NCBI GenBank assembly: GCA_905182995.1
Contig: CAJJDP010000084.1
Location: 354,024-418,023 of the forward strand
Length of the DNA stretch: 64,000 nt
Direction of reading: 5' to 3'
From: Paramecium octaurelia
Lineage: Eukaryota; Ciliophora; Oligohymenophorea; Peniculida; Parameciidae
The translations under genes were made by a program, and so were the position numbers. Below are positions 36,501-48,278 of this stretch, one piece after another. The notes under the pieces were generated by a model. It was not told where the DNA came from. It did not search any database and worked only from the letters and a program-made list of their open reading frames with translations. The stretch's first letter is position 1; each line of letters starts with the position of its first letter.

Positions 36501-39500
36501 TATTACTTTATATATCCATTTTACATTGAAGAGAATTATTACTTGCTGTTCCATATGAATGATGGCATTAAGATTATTAAGTATAATGCCCAGCAAGAGG
36601 AAGTGTTAAACACTTTCTTGAAAATAGAAACTATTGATACAGAAATCAACATTTGGAATATCATTTTAAATCCAATTGGAATTAATCAATATTCCCTGAT
36701 CTATTACAAGATGTTCTTCGGAGTATATAGAGTGTTGTATGATGAAGCATTCAATGTGATTCAAAAAGAATAGATCTATGATTGCAGTTCAGGTTGGTAT
36801 GGTTTCAACAGAATCAAGGATTCGATCATGTTATCTAGATATGATGAAAGATTAACATTTACTAATTCACTAACCATTTAACAAACAAAATAAGTTTGCC
36901 TGTATTCGGAAATATTCCATTACTATTCTTGTGATATTTACTAACTGTTTAATGGCAATAAGATTTAAATTATTTCAGGAACCCAAAATCTTAAGTATGA
37001 TAGTAACAATGATCTTGAATCAAACTATCAGGTGTATTATAGAATACTCGATAGCTAAGATATACCCTTAACAACTGAAGCCTTGGTGTTAGAGAACAAA
37101 TTTTCCAATCAACAATTTGCTTAGTTATTTGCATTTTAAGATTCATTCACAATAATAATCGAAAAGCCAAACTATCATAATTACGAAAACATTGAAATAT
37201 ATTCATAGAGATTCGACAATGCCGGTATGAAAATTGGAGATCCACAATTTGTTCTATTCAATAAAGGATGGCAGAAAAGATTCTATAAGCAAACTTCAAA
37301 TGGATACATAATTTACCAAGAGTAAAGAATATTCTAATCAAGTCTTCCAGTAGACTAACAATAAGTAACCATTTATTATAAACAATATGACTAATTCGGT
37401 AATATTTCATTTTGGAGCACAAATAAGAACTGCATAGCCAATTGTGATAAGTGTATCAACTCCTATTACTGTGAATAATGCAGTCAAAATTACTAATTGG
37501 ATACGAACAGCAAATGTAAATTAACATGTCAAGACAATTGTAATCAATGTACCAGTTTTGAAGTTTGTGACGCTTGTAACATCGGATATAAATTAGTAAG
37601 TGGACTATGCGTTAAAATTATTTGTGTTAGTAATTGTGCATAATGCTTAGAAGACACCACCACTACAACAACAACCTATTGTAAATTGTGTGACGATAAT
37701 TACTATCTCAGCACTGATAATTAATAATGTCTTCCTCATTGTCCTGCTAATTGCAGTCAATGCAGTGTTCCTCTTGAATGCTAAACTTGTGCTTTCGGTT
37801 ATGTAGTAACATCAGACAAAAAGTGCCAATAAGAAAACTCATCAATACTAGATTAAATCAAAAATACCACTGTGGGAACACCCCTTATGGCTACATTCCC
37901 AGATGGCAGCTACATCCTTATGTGGTACTAAAATGGAGATAATGCTGGTGTCTATTTCTAATTGTATTCTGCCGATAATGTAAAGGTTGGAGACCCAATG
38001 AAAGTTACTGGAAATGCTAGAAGATTGTTAAGTCAACAATCCATCATCTAAAACTTTTATGCAGACATAATTTCAATTGATTATGAATTCTTTGTTACTT
38101 GGATGGATGCCTCTTCGGCCGCAACCGACGTTAAATTGAAGAAGTTTTCCTCTGATGGAACTGCTTAAAGCCAAGATATTCTATTGGGAACTCATTAAAA
38201 AACAGATTTACAAGACATTAAAATACCTTGTCAAATTAAAAAGACTCCAAACAATTCTTTATTGATTGCTTATATGGCCAAAAACGATAATTTATCTAAT
38301 GAATTCTCCATGTTCATTTCATCATATGACTCCCTCATGAATAGTAAGACAGCAGTTCAGGAAATTAAAAAGGTTAACTAATTAGCTGCTCCATCTATTG
38401 TGGCCGATGAAAATGGAATAATCTCCTTAACTTATTAAAGTGATGGCTATGTCTTTGTTCAATAAATCACTGAAGATGGCAACTTGATTGATTCTCCAAA
38501 AGCAATCGCCGACTCTAATTCCATCAATTTAAGAGTTACTAACTTGGCCAATGGAATCATGGTGTTTTTATGGGAAAACAAAAACCTATAGTTATCCTAA
38601 CCTCAATTCATCTTGAATTACTAATTGATATCTAAGGATCTAAAAACAAGAAGTGAGGTTAAGAGTGTTGGTGACATCTAGATTGCTTCCTTGACTCCAG
38701 ATATCTAATCATTTAATGAAGGATTTATAGTCGCCTGGAAGATCACTGACTCCAATTATAAATCAATTGGAATTGAATTTTAGATCTTCGATTCCATGGG
38801 TATGTCTAGTAGTCAAATCATTGAAGTTTAAATCGAAGGCATTTATCCTCAAACCCCAAGGATATAAATTATCAATGAAAATCAATTTGCCGTGACTTGG
38901 ACAGCCAAAAATATTGATTCTGATGGAACAATTCTAGGGGATGGCATTTTTATGTAAAAATACAATAAATATGGAACCTTAATTACAGATTCATCTTCCT
39001 CTTCTGATCTTTGCAGTTATTAATGTCAAAGTTGTCAATCACCTCTGGTTTGTTTGAAATGTTAATACGGTTTCTATTTGAACAAAAACAATTAATGTAT
39101 TATGGATTGTGGTGCTTACTGTGATTCTTGTGAAATCCCTTGGACATGTTAGGTCTGTAAGTAAGGCTATAAATTAAATAACAATGAAGCTTGCATTGAA
39201 ACTGAATGTCCCGAAGGCTACTTTAGAAATACATCTACTAAACTTTGTGAACCAAAGTGTCCTGATAACTGCGATGACTGCACAGTTCCAAATATTTGCA
39301 CTACTTGTAAGATTGGATATTCACTATCTGATTCTTCTTGTAACTCAATTGTGGAACTTGATAATTAATCTACAATCATGGCTATTGTGATTATTATCTT
39401 GGCAGCTGCATTCATAAGTGTGTCAGCTTGTTCAATCACCTTGTATTGCAAATATAAAAAATTGCTCAAAGAACCAAGCTATTGCCAAGTACATCCCGTC

Positions 39501-39572
39501 TAAGAAGTAAATAAGAGTGTTAGTAATGTAAGCTGCAATGTCAGTGTCATTAGATTGAGACAAAATGAATGA
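24558..39572 (+). CDS. Giant modular cysteine-rich type I membrane/surface protein (5004 aa)
   Basis: A single uninterrupted frame of 5005 codons with no TGA and no intron. Residues 1-16 (MIFTLLTTLLFYALG) form a signal peptide. A single hydrophobic helix (MAIVIIILAAAFISVSACSI, about 4944-4963) is followed by a basic stop-transfer (YCKYKKLLK) and a 45-residue tail, giving type I topology. Eleven Cys-rich clusters of about 60-140 residues start near residues 383, 761, 1190, 1630, 2076, 2527, 2954, 3384, 3848, 4290 and 4817, spaced mostly 430-460 apart. They share V-C-P-x(2)-C-x(2)-C ... C-x(2)-C-x(2)-G-Y, as in furin/growth-factor-receptor repeats. Between them lie blocks of about 370 residues rich in beta-strand phrases such as DGSYILMWYQNGDNAGVYF and VIVWTQNY, compatible with propeller-like folds. 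A cell-surface adhesion or matrix role is inferred; no ligand can be named. Confidence 0.9.
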
Positions 39573-39658
39573 ATGATATATTTTTTCACATTGCAAAGAT
39601 TTAAAATAATATGTTGTACTATATTTTCTTATGCTTTATAATAATAATCTCTCATTAT

Positions 39659-42327
39659 TCATTTGGCAATCTTTTTTTTGGTGAAATTTCTCTAATTTTA
39701 TGGCTCTTATTTGGGATTTGGTTTTGCTTTTTTTGCTTTCTTAGCATTCTTTGCTTTTTTTGCTTTCTTAGCATTCTTTGCTTTCTTTGCTTTCTTTGCT
39801 TTCTTTCCATTTTCTATTTTAAATGGCCCATCCTCTTTTATTTGATCCTCCTCTTTTATTTGACCCTCCTCTCCCAAATCTAATTCTTTTTCTCTATCTA
39901 TTAAAAGTTATATTAATTATTTTACATTATAGATCATAACATTCACTTTCTGATTCATTTTTCTATTTTTAAACTCTTTTCTAAATAGGAGGATCAGTAA
40001 TAATCTAGCAATTCAATTCCTCATTATTTGATTGTGGATAATATTCATTTTCATTTTAAAAGTTTTAGTTGAATGATTCTTCGTTTTATTCTACAGAAGG
40101 TATTTTACATGATTGATCATCAAATCCAACTTCTGATGAATTTATCTAATTTTCTTTGTTAATTGATTGTACAGAAATTTGATTTTAGTTTTAATTTTTC
40201 ATCTTATCACATCCTTAACTATCTTTTGTATTTTAATGTTATTATAAAGGATAACTTGACTGCATTGATCCGTCTTAAAAGATTTTGGGGCTGCAATGCT
40301 AGCTTTATATGATTGGTAATTTAAGGCCTGATTCTACAAGACCTATTCCACTTTGATTATTATCTTATTCACCTTTTTATGAATTTGTCTTTTCTTTACA
40401 TATCATTTTACAAGAAGTTTAATGTACATCCTAATCAGTTATCGAGTATCTTTTTGTTAAAGACGAGGTAATGACTCTATTATTATTATAGCTATCTTAT
40501 TCATTAAACAGTTATTATTCACTTTATTATTGTATATTAACTTATTGATCTGTAATTTATTAGACCTTTTTTTAATTTTTTATCTTACAATTTACTTTTT
40601 AATTAATTAACTTTAGAGTTTATTTTTTGATATGTTTACTCACTGATGATATTGTTTCTACACTAATTTAAGGACATTTTTTGAGTATTTTGTTAATAAG
40701 TGCACTACTCTTATTTTCATCATCTAATTCTGATTTTAATTTTATAAACTCAACTCGCCAATCCTCCCAAAGAAATTCTAAGTCTTTTTTTTTAAAATTA
40801 AAGATATTTTTTTGTTTTTTGTTAGTTTTGACAGTTTTTTCAGTTTTTTTATCTTAGATATATTTAATCAGCATACCTAATACCTATAGTTGCGTATTAA
40901 TAAAATTAATCTTATCCTAATTAAAGTTTGATTATTCCAACTATTTCAACTATTCCTACTATTCCTACTATTTCGACTATATCAACTATTCCAACTATTC
41001 CAACTATTCCTACTATTTCGACTATATCAACTATTCCAACTATTTCAACTATTCCAACTATTCCAACTATTTAAACTATTCCAACTATTCCAACTATTCC
41101 AACAATTTCTACAATTTCAACTATTTCGACTATTTCAACTATTCCAACTATTTTAACTATTCCAACTATTCCTACTATTTCAACTTTTTCAACTATATCA
41201 ACTGTTCCAACTATTCCAACTATTTCAACAATTCCTACTATTCCAACTATATCAACTATTCCAACTATTTCAACTATTCCAACTATTCCAACTATTTCAA
41301 CTATTTTAACTATTCCAACTATTTCAACAATTTCAACAATATCAACTATTCTTTTATATCCGTTATTGTATCATTTATCTTGCTATCATTAAAAAAGATC
41401 CTTGGAATTCGTTATGTTATTTTTAATTCCTCTAATTTTTTGTTTACTTCCACTTAATTGAACGATAGTGCTATTTCTAATTTCTTCAATTTATTGTTTG
41501 TTTACACTTAATTCAATGATAGATCTATTTTCATCACTTCATCTTATGGAATTTCTTATTTATTGTTTACTCTAACTTAATTTAATGATAGTTTTATTTC
41601 TAATTTCTTTAATTTATTATTATTAACTTTCACTTTATCGAATGATATCTCTGTTTCTAATTTCTTTAAATTATTGTTAACTATCACTTAATTGAATTAT
41701 ATTTTTGTATCCATATCCTTTTATTCGATCATTTCTTATTTCTTTAAGTTTATTTTTAATTTCTTTAATTCATTGTTTGCTTCCACTTAATTGAATTATA
41801 GTTGAATTTCTTCATTACATCGAATGTCCGTTGAGTAAAGGATTAATTTTTGATGAGTATCTATTTTTATTAACCCTTTTCTCTTTCCTTCTATTATAAA
41901 TGTAATTAGTTTATTTTTTGCCTCATCATCTATTATTTACCATAGTAATTTAAATAAAATGTTGTAATTTTATTTCTTAGCATTCTTCTTAGCATTCTTC
42001 TTAGCATTCTTCTTAGCATTCTTCTTAGCATTCTCAATGCAGTCTGACGATTCCGGTTTTAATTCAACTCCTTTTCTGTTCATCCACTAGATTGTTAATT
42101 TTTTATCTAAAATTCATTATTTTATAGTATTTACCAATCTCTTCATCTGTTTTCTAACTCATCTAAGTTTATACTTATTTTTATTCATTATTGGTAATGT
42201 TGTTTTCCTAATTGAGATTCTCATTAATTGTTTCTTAATTTTGCAGACCTTATGCTTCATTAGGAGTCAACTGACTCTCTTCATTACCTTAGGGGTAGGG
42301 ATCATTATAGGAACGATTCTAGCTCAT
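39659..42327 (-). CDS. Repeat-built coiled-coil protein with (QLE/QLK)n array and Lys/Ala-rich tails
   Basis: Two 28-nt introns leave 870 residues. Order: polar Gln/Asn-rich N-terminus; AKKN x5 (12-bp tandem units); a small ordered segment (LLWQIIDDEAKNKLITFIIEG); about six degenerate repeats of roughly 25 residues with NNKLKKLEIALSFNQVEVN as type; about 140 residues of near-perfect three-residue QLE/QLK/QLI units from a 9-bp minisatellite; another ordered part (FKKKDLEFLWEDWRVEFIKL); a long Gln/Ser region; and a basic KKAKKAKNAKKAK tail resembling histone H1. No enzyme motif. A cytoskeletal or chromatin-associated structural protein is possible; family unknown. It ends 87 nt from the stop of the giant gene, tail-to-tail. 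Confidence 0.75.
39724..39809. repeat. TTTGCTTTC-type tandem repeat coding the Lys/Ala tail
   Basis: About nine imperfect 9-bp units (TTTGCTTTC / TTAGCATTC) on the plus strand, which read AAK/NAK-type Lys-Ala triplets on the coding (minus) strand. The plus-strand translation is an artefactual Phe/Leu/Cys-rich membrane-like peptide. Confidence 0.85.
40932..41352. repeat. 9-bp minisatellite, CAACTATTC/CAACTATTT
   Basis: About 47 tandem 9-bp units over 420 bp with small variants (CGACTATTT, CAACTATAT, CTACTATTC). The repeat length is a multiple of three and keeps the host frame open, encoding Gln-Leu-Glu, Gln-Leu-Lys or Gln-Leu-Ile on the minus strand. Variant units are themselves repeated in blocks (for example around 40970-41030), pointing to growth by block duplication. 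Confidence 0.95.
41974..42033. repeat. 12-bp tandem repeat TTCTTAGCATTC x5
   Basis: Five essentially identical 12-bp units encode (NAKK)5 on the minus strand near the N-terminus of the repeat protein. Near identity at DNA level suggests recent expansion. Confidence 0.93.
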
Positions 42328-42729
42328 TTATTAATTTAATATTTAATCATAGGAATACAAAGTATTTTATATATTTTTTTTTGAATTTTTACTATCCCAT
42401 CTTTTATAAATTACATTATTAAAATCTACTTTTTATAAATCACTTATTTTGAAAATTAAAATTTTTATTTTTTTATTTCTTCAAACCCTTTGATTAATTC
42501 ATACCTTTTTATCGAATTTATTAGATACATACTTCCTCGACTCTAATTGTAAGATATAAAACTCTAATCTATTGTGATTGGGTGTTCTCTAATTCAAAAT
42601 TGATGTCGCCTGATTTTAGATTCACTTTTAGGGATGAATCCATAAAATCATATTGCAAATTGTAAGATGTCTCAGATACGTAAAGGGACTTGCTTTGATT
42701 GCCATCGATTGTATTAATTATTAATATTA
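42328..42729. other. Divergent intergenic region
   Basis: About 400 nt between divergent start codons of the repeat protein and the zinc-finger coiled-coil gene. It includes a somewhat less AT-rich stretch at 42520-42710. No frame, RNA or repeat was recognised; it should contain both promoters. Confidence 0.5.
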
Positions 42730-45288
42730 ATGAAATAATTTGTTAACCCAGTTTTTCAGCCTGTAGATCACTCTATGTCAATGAGTTATCATAGATCTGA
42801 ATACGTACCCAAGATTCCTCAACCTACAATAGGACCAGAATTGCCTTGTGAATTTGAAAAAATATTTTCATCAGAAACAGACATTTCATCCAGGCTTAAT
42901 GATAGCATGATACAACCATTTGATAATCGCAATTTTTACATTGATTAATCGCCTGCTTATAGGGGAACAACCGAAAGTCAATTCCATAATAACACTCTAT
43001 CCATTACGTAGGTAGTTGAGTACAAAAAATATAATTAAGAAATCATTAAATATTCAGAGGACGATAGTTTAATAAATTCATCATTTTTTGGCGTTCTCAA
43101 TTAGGAGAATTTCTCTAGACCAATATAATAGATGGATTCAATTTACAGGAAATTTGAAGAGCCGAGTTAATTCAATCATAACACAAAAAATGCTTAAACA
43201 CTTTGCGACGAGGAGTTGAGAGCTGAATTGCAAGATCAAGTTTAAGATCTTCACACTAATAATAAATTTATTACACCCTTTCAATTTTCGTAATTTAATA
43301 AACCAATCCAAGATAGCACTAATATGTTAACAAATCCTACTAATAGTTATTCATCATCATATGAAAACAGAAGCACAACTACCAATTTATACTAACCACT
43401 CGATCAAAATTACAAATCATAACCAATGTCATAATAACCTAATATATAATCTTTGCAAAACAATAAAGACCCAATAAAATACACTCCCACTACATACAAC
43501 AACACTTATTCTAAACCTATTGAATCCAATCCTATAATTCAAAATACTCCTCCAAAAAGTAGGTTCATATCTCCAACATTGTAGAAATAAATAGAGTAAT
43601 AATAATATTCTGAAAATTATTAAAGTTCTCATAACAAGTCAGAAAAATTCCGAGTTAACAGTCCAGATTAATTTGAAACAATCAAAATTACAGAAATAGT
43701 CAATGTTGATAACTCATAAAATTACTCACTAACTTCCCCCTCTCCTTCTGCACCAATATTACCATTAAGACATTCTAGTTTCATAAATAATAAACCTGAA
43801 GCCTAAATCAATAAAAAAAATACAGAAGTTTACTTCTCATAAATGGTTCAGCCTATGGCCAATCAAAAAGTATTATAAAGAACAATTGTCAATAGAGTTT
43901 AGGATAACGAATATTAATTGGATGCTCAATTATAATAATACTCCAGAAAAATTCAATCACCCAATAAAACTAACGGAATCCTAGATTAATAATCTCAGCT
44001 ATCAAGTAATCGCACTTCTTAACAATAGATTATTATTCCTTAACCTCAAAAATAATCATAAACTATTTAATCTCCAATCAAATATCCTTAATCACCTACT
44101 TTGATTACTATACAAAAAGAAAGGTTGGATCAAAAAGAACTATTTCTATAAGCAGAAAAAGCAATAAAATTTTAGAGAACATAACCTAAGGCTATCCTAC
44201 CTGAGTGGTAAAATTAATCAAATAAAAAGGAGCCTTAATAATTGCAGAGAAATAACTAGGCATTTTCTAAGAATAATGGCAATAAGTAAGATGATCTACA
44301 AGTGTTGTGTGTAATATGCGAAGATCTCATTCCTTTTGAGGATGTAGATTCCCACTCCATTAGATGTTTGGCTAAATCTAAACAATAAGCAAAAACACAG
44401 AATGCTCATACTCTTATTCTAAATTTAAATCAGAAATTAGAGTAATTAAAATAGAACATCATTATTTAATCTAAGCAATTAGAAGATGAATTGGTGAATA
44501 ATGAAGAAATAATTAATTGCATTACAAAAATAATCCAATGCTCTTAAAACTATAAGAAACTCAAACAATACAATGAGTTATTGGCGTAACAGTATCAAAA
44601 GTACTAATCAAATTTTGATCAAAAACGATTCATTATGATACTGACCTTATAAAGGGTTTTAGCAGTTTCATAGGAGAAGCAACTCAAATTATAGTTTGTG
44701 GAAGAAAGCTAAAACAATTAATTGGAGGACGAGAGCTTTTTATAAAATGAACTCAGCAGATTAAATAAATAGGTTGAGATTGAGAAAGCGTAATATAAAC
44801 AATATTATTTAGTAATTTAGAGCAAGCCAAGTTTGAATAAGAGTTGTTTAAGAAAATTTAAAAGGAGGACTTAGAAAATATGAAGTATTTGAGAGCACAA
44901 TATTTGGAATAGAATGTAGACAACGAAGTTCTATCCTAAATCAACTCTGAATGGGATGTAAGGAACCCAGAAACCAAAACCAATAGAGTGACAAATAGTA
45001 TTGTATCAGATATCTAATACTAACGAGATTTTGATGGGTTGGCAATTCGTAAGGAGGGAAGCAGTCCGACAATAATTTAGAATGAAGTTTAATATTTAAA
45101 TATTATTTTAGGATTAAAAAAAAGCATTTTATTAGTTAGCAGTTCAGATAAAATTAAATCTACCTCATAACCATCCAGGCAAAAACTTATTACTTTAGGA
45201 TGCCTATGAGAAGGCTGTGAGTTTAAAAGTATCCAGAAATGGGTGGGAGAAGTTTATAATAGAAGAAATTAGAAATATCCAATATTGA
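42730..45288 (+). CDS. C2HC zinc-finger, coiled-coil protein with conserved C-terminal module
   Basis: Introns of 23 and 25 nt near the 3' end leave 836 residues. The first 500 are disordered (Ser, Gln, Asn, Pro; many SP/TP sites such as SPNK, TPPKSR, SPSPSAP). A compact zinc-binding motif CVICEDLIPFEDVDSHSIRC (about residue 535) has the C-x2-C-x12-H-x3-C spacing of C2HC fingers seen in cilium and centrosome proteins. It is followed by about 170 residues of coiled coil. The last 70 residues form an ordered charged/hydrophobic unit (KAFYQLAVQIKLNLPHNHPG, then LLQDAYEKAVSL, then WEKFIIEEI), probably a small conserved domain. Role unknown; a scaffold is likely. Confidence 0.75.
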
Positions 45289-45474
45289 TATTGTTTAATA
45301 TATACTTATTCGATGTGATTAGCTAAAATAATAGTGGTTTCGTATATATTATTTTTGGTATTTTATTATTATAAAATGTGGTAAGTTATGGGGAAATGAA
45401 AATGAGGAATAGAAATGAATATTTGATAGTGTATTATTAATAAAATAAAATAGGGGATTGCCAATAAAATCATT

Positions 45475-46871
45475 TCAGACATAGTTGTTAAGGTTGCTGC
45501 GATGATAATATGCTTTATTTATTTTCCATAACTTATAATGGCTTGTGAATTTCCAATTGTAATAAAATTGAATAATATCTTATGCATTTTTCGTTTTAAT
45601 CTATCTCTTTTAAGAATATAATTACTAGATGTGACAAGAATTCGTATTGTTTACCATATCTACATATTCCACATTCAAATATGGCAATTTCTTTGGTTGT
45701 CCAAGTTTCTATGAGATTTAAACAGATTGAATACCGAATGAAAAATCGTTCCTTAAGGGAGAGATGAGTATGTCCAACACATCCTGTTATAAAAGAGAGT
45801 AAACATTTTAGTTGTTTGGCTGCTATTATTCGATTTGTTCTTGATTAGGAGAATCGTTATCAAGAATTTTCTTTTTTCTGCCTGGTTTCTTTTCCTTTTA
45901 TACATTCTTAAAATTACTTGCTTAATGTCCTTTTTGCTATCTATCAAGACCTTTTCTTTCATAAATTCGGCTAATTTCTAATCACTCTTGTAATACAATT
46001 AGACCACAACACTCAGGAGGCTCTCAAATGCATTTACCCACAATGGCTAAGTTCCTTTTTGTCTATACTGTCCCCCTTGAGGTAATTTCTTAGTGAATAT
46101 AAGCGGTGTGATCGAGTTTGGCGGTAAAAACTTACTAAGTAAAAATATAATGAAAAAATAAATGATGAATATAAGGAAATATAGTTTTGGGAAGCGATGA
46201 AAAAGTACTTACTCTAATAGCACTTCATCTATCAATGCATCTGAGTTGCTTTTCTTTTTGTATTAGTATATTACCTCTGTGGGGAGCTCCAAATATCCGG
46301 TGCTAAAATAATAATAAATAGGCAATAATATAATATAAGGAATATGGGAAACTGTATTTGCAATGATCAAAATAATATAAAAAGATAGTTACGTACATAT
46401 GTGAGCCTTATCGTGCAAGATGCTTAATTTGCTATATCACTTATTTTTGTTATTCTGTGTCTCTTAAAGATTTGTATTGCAAATTGGTGGCTAAAATAAT
46501 GCTAAGGCTTGTACAAATCTTATCTCCATTCTCTCCTAATTTTATTACTTTGCGTATGCCTAAATCAATTCCATTATTGTCTTCGAATTATGTGCTATTA
46601 TTTTAATTTTCCTACTGTTCATCAGATTGATTCTTCATTGCTAGCTACTAACTTAATATAATCAAATCCAGAACCTATCTATTCGATGAAGAAAATGCTT
46701 ATTGAAAATAATTAATTTGTTTCATAAATAATACTAAGCCCTTATATTCACCAGTCCAAAGACAAGCTATCTAACCAAATCTTCTTCAATCTCCGTTCAT
46801 TTCCTGACCCAATTCCAATACTTTAATTCATATATGCATTTATTTATCTTTTTAATTTTCCAAACCATCAT
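45475..46871 (-). CDS. Unknown protein with unusually long introns
   Basis: Four introns (38, 94, 78 and 23 nt) leave exactly 387 residues, starting MMVWKIKKINKC. Ordered regions: WIACLWTGEYKGLVLFMKQI (about 22-41), LGIRKVIKLGENGDKICTSL, STGYLELPTEVIYQYKKK, and KKLPQGGQYRQKGTQPLW with NAFESLLSVVVQLYYKSDQK. The spliced product then has PGRKKKILD, which resembles an AT-hook (P-G-R-K core), and a Gln-rich region. The final 130 residues are polar. The AT-hook-like patch hints at DNA binding but I do not recognise the fold. The intron lengths are discussed under findings. Confidence 0.6.
46135..46212 (-). other. 78-nt intron (unusually long)
   Basis: GTAAGTACTT...TTTACTTAG on the minus strand. 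Removing it joins ALIDEVLL to DKFLPPNSI. It carries TTCCC...ATATTTCCTTATATT, echoing the 94-nt intron 90 nt away, so the two may be copies of one ancestral intron. Confidence 0.6.
46303..46396 (-). other. 94-nt intron (unusually long)
   Basis: GTACGTAACT...TATTTTAG on the minus strand. Removing it restores the frame between SHI and TGYLELPTE of the gene at 45475-46871. It is about four times the usual length here. It contains TTCCCATATTCCTTATATT, related to the other long intron of this gene. Confidence 0.6.
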
Positions 46872-46917
46872 TGTGACTCATTTCATTTCCCTCCCTCTTA
46901 ACCTCCATCACAAGATT

Positions 46918-47198
46918 GCATTAATGGGTTTCACCAAGTTCATCTTGTTCCTATCATTGAGCCCTCTTGCAATGAACTACTAAGTGCAAAACCCATTAAT
47001 ATTGGTCACTTCAAAGTGAGAATGCCTTTCCACACTCGCCCAACATTTGATAATCTCTGATAGAAGAGGTCCTTCGTTTACAGGATTATTGCATGTTATT
47101 CTTTAAAAGAAGAGCTCAAAGCAACATAAAATGATAGATCTAAATATTATGTGAAAATGGGAAAATTCTTTTGGGATTGTGAAAACACACTCAAGCAT
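46918..47198 (-). CDS. Possible small ORF between two minus-strand genes
   Basis: A frame with its ATG at 47198 is open for 96 codons to a TGA at 46908-46910. The second half looks protein-like (NNPVNEGPLLSEIIKCWASV, then FIARGLNDRNKMNLVKPIN); the first half is Phe/Ile-rich. A different frame over the same DNA also gives plausible sequence (TKDLFYQRLSNVGRVWKGIL), so the true reading is unclear. It may alternatively be a 3' exon of the upstream gene, reached through a long intron. No family recognised. Confidence 0.3.
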
Positions 47199-47283
47199 CT
47201 AATTTATACTCTTGTCATTTCAATTTTAGTATTACAATACCTGTATACAGTAATCAATAACGTAAATTAATTTAAAATTTATA

Positions 47284-48240
47284 TCACTTCTCATAAAAAG
47301 CAAATGCAGATATCGGTCTTGGGACATCCATTTTTAAGCAAGGCTTCTTTGACTTTTTGATGTTGTCACTCCCTTTATAATCAGTTCTTGAAAACTATCA
47401 AACATCTAAATTCAAGAATTACAAGTTTTAAAAAGTTCTCATCCTGAGTCAATATATTTTTCATTTCACTTTTGTAGGTATTACTTTCCCTCATCTTGAT
47501 TGGACTAACATCATTCTTTTGACCTTCTTGAACACTCCCTCGAAATCCAGAAGATGAGTTTGCATGCTTATATGTTTTTATACTTTCTATCTACTCTTTG
47601 TGTTCAATCTAATGTGAACAAGAAATCCTGAGCTTTCAATATTTTCAATCTCATACTTTCTTATCCACCTTTGAATCGGGAGACAAGATGGGATCCTTTG
47701 CCACTGGTTATCCTGGAACACTTTTCCTAACCTTCTTTTGAGCCACATCCTATTTCTACTCTTGTTAAAACACTTTTATTGAATATCTATAATTTTTTTC
47801 TTGTTGAATATCTGTTTATTTTTGTTGATATTTTTTCATAAAATGTCCATCATTAAACATCATCAACTTAACATTCGTCTTATTAGTAGATGTATGGACA
47901 TTTCTAAATGGGTCTATTTAGGAATCTATTCCACTAAATATGCCTTTCTTTTTCCCGGATTTTTATGCCGGTGCATCTTGATTTGCCTATCATCCCATGA
48001 AAGAAATACTTATATAATGGTGTCTGTCACTTTGAAAGTGGGAGAATTCATTCTATTTTCCTTAGATTTCTTGCATGATTCAATCAAGGCATTTTGCATT
48101 ATTTGACTATTGTACAGTTTTTCTCTGTCCTATTATTGGGATTTGATTAATTTCATAGGAGTATTTTTTGATTGGCCTTCATTTTTATCTCTGGATAGAG
48201 CAGATCTAGAATTAGACTTATACAAGGTTAAAATGGACAT
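47284..48240 (-). CDS. Hypothetical basic, mostly disordered protein
   Basis: Introns of 23, 24 and 28 nt leave exactly 293 residues. Composition is Lys/Ser/Gln-rich with short ordered patches (FSGIDSQIDPFRNVHTSTNK, VKLMMFNDGHFMKKYQ). The protein ends abruptly in an ordered motif (KMDVPRPISAFAFYEK) followed by TGA. This looks like the beginning of an HMG-box helix (P-R-P-x-S-A-F-x-F), so the gene might continue through an unusual intron, as the 45475 gene shows is possible nearby. As modelled it stops here. No targeting signal. Confidence 0.6.
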
Positions 48241-48278
48241 AAAAAAATATGTAATTAAATTTTATTTTGTTTTCACAC

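Noticed and set aside
39611-39883. Phe/Leu/Cys-rich, membrane-like ORF on the plus strand
   Set aside because: It is the antisense of the Lys/Ala tandem repeat at the end of the minus-strand repeat protein and has no independent support.
40932-41352. Possible CRISPR-like or centromeric satellite array
   Set aside because: Units are contiguous 9-mers without spacers, stay in frame and lie inside an open coding sequence.
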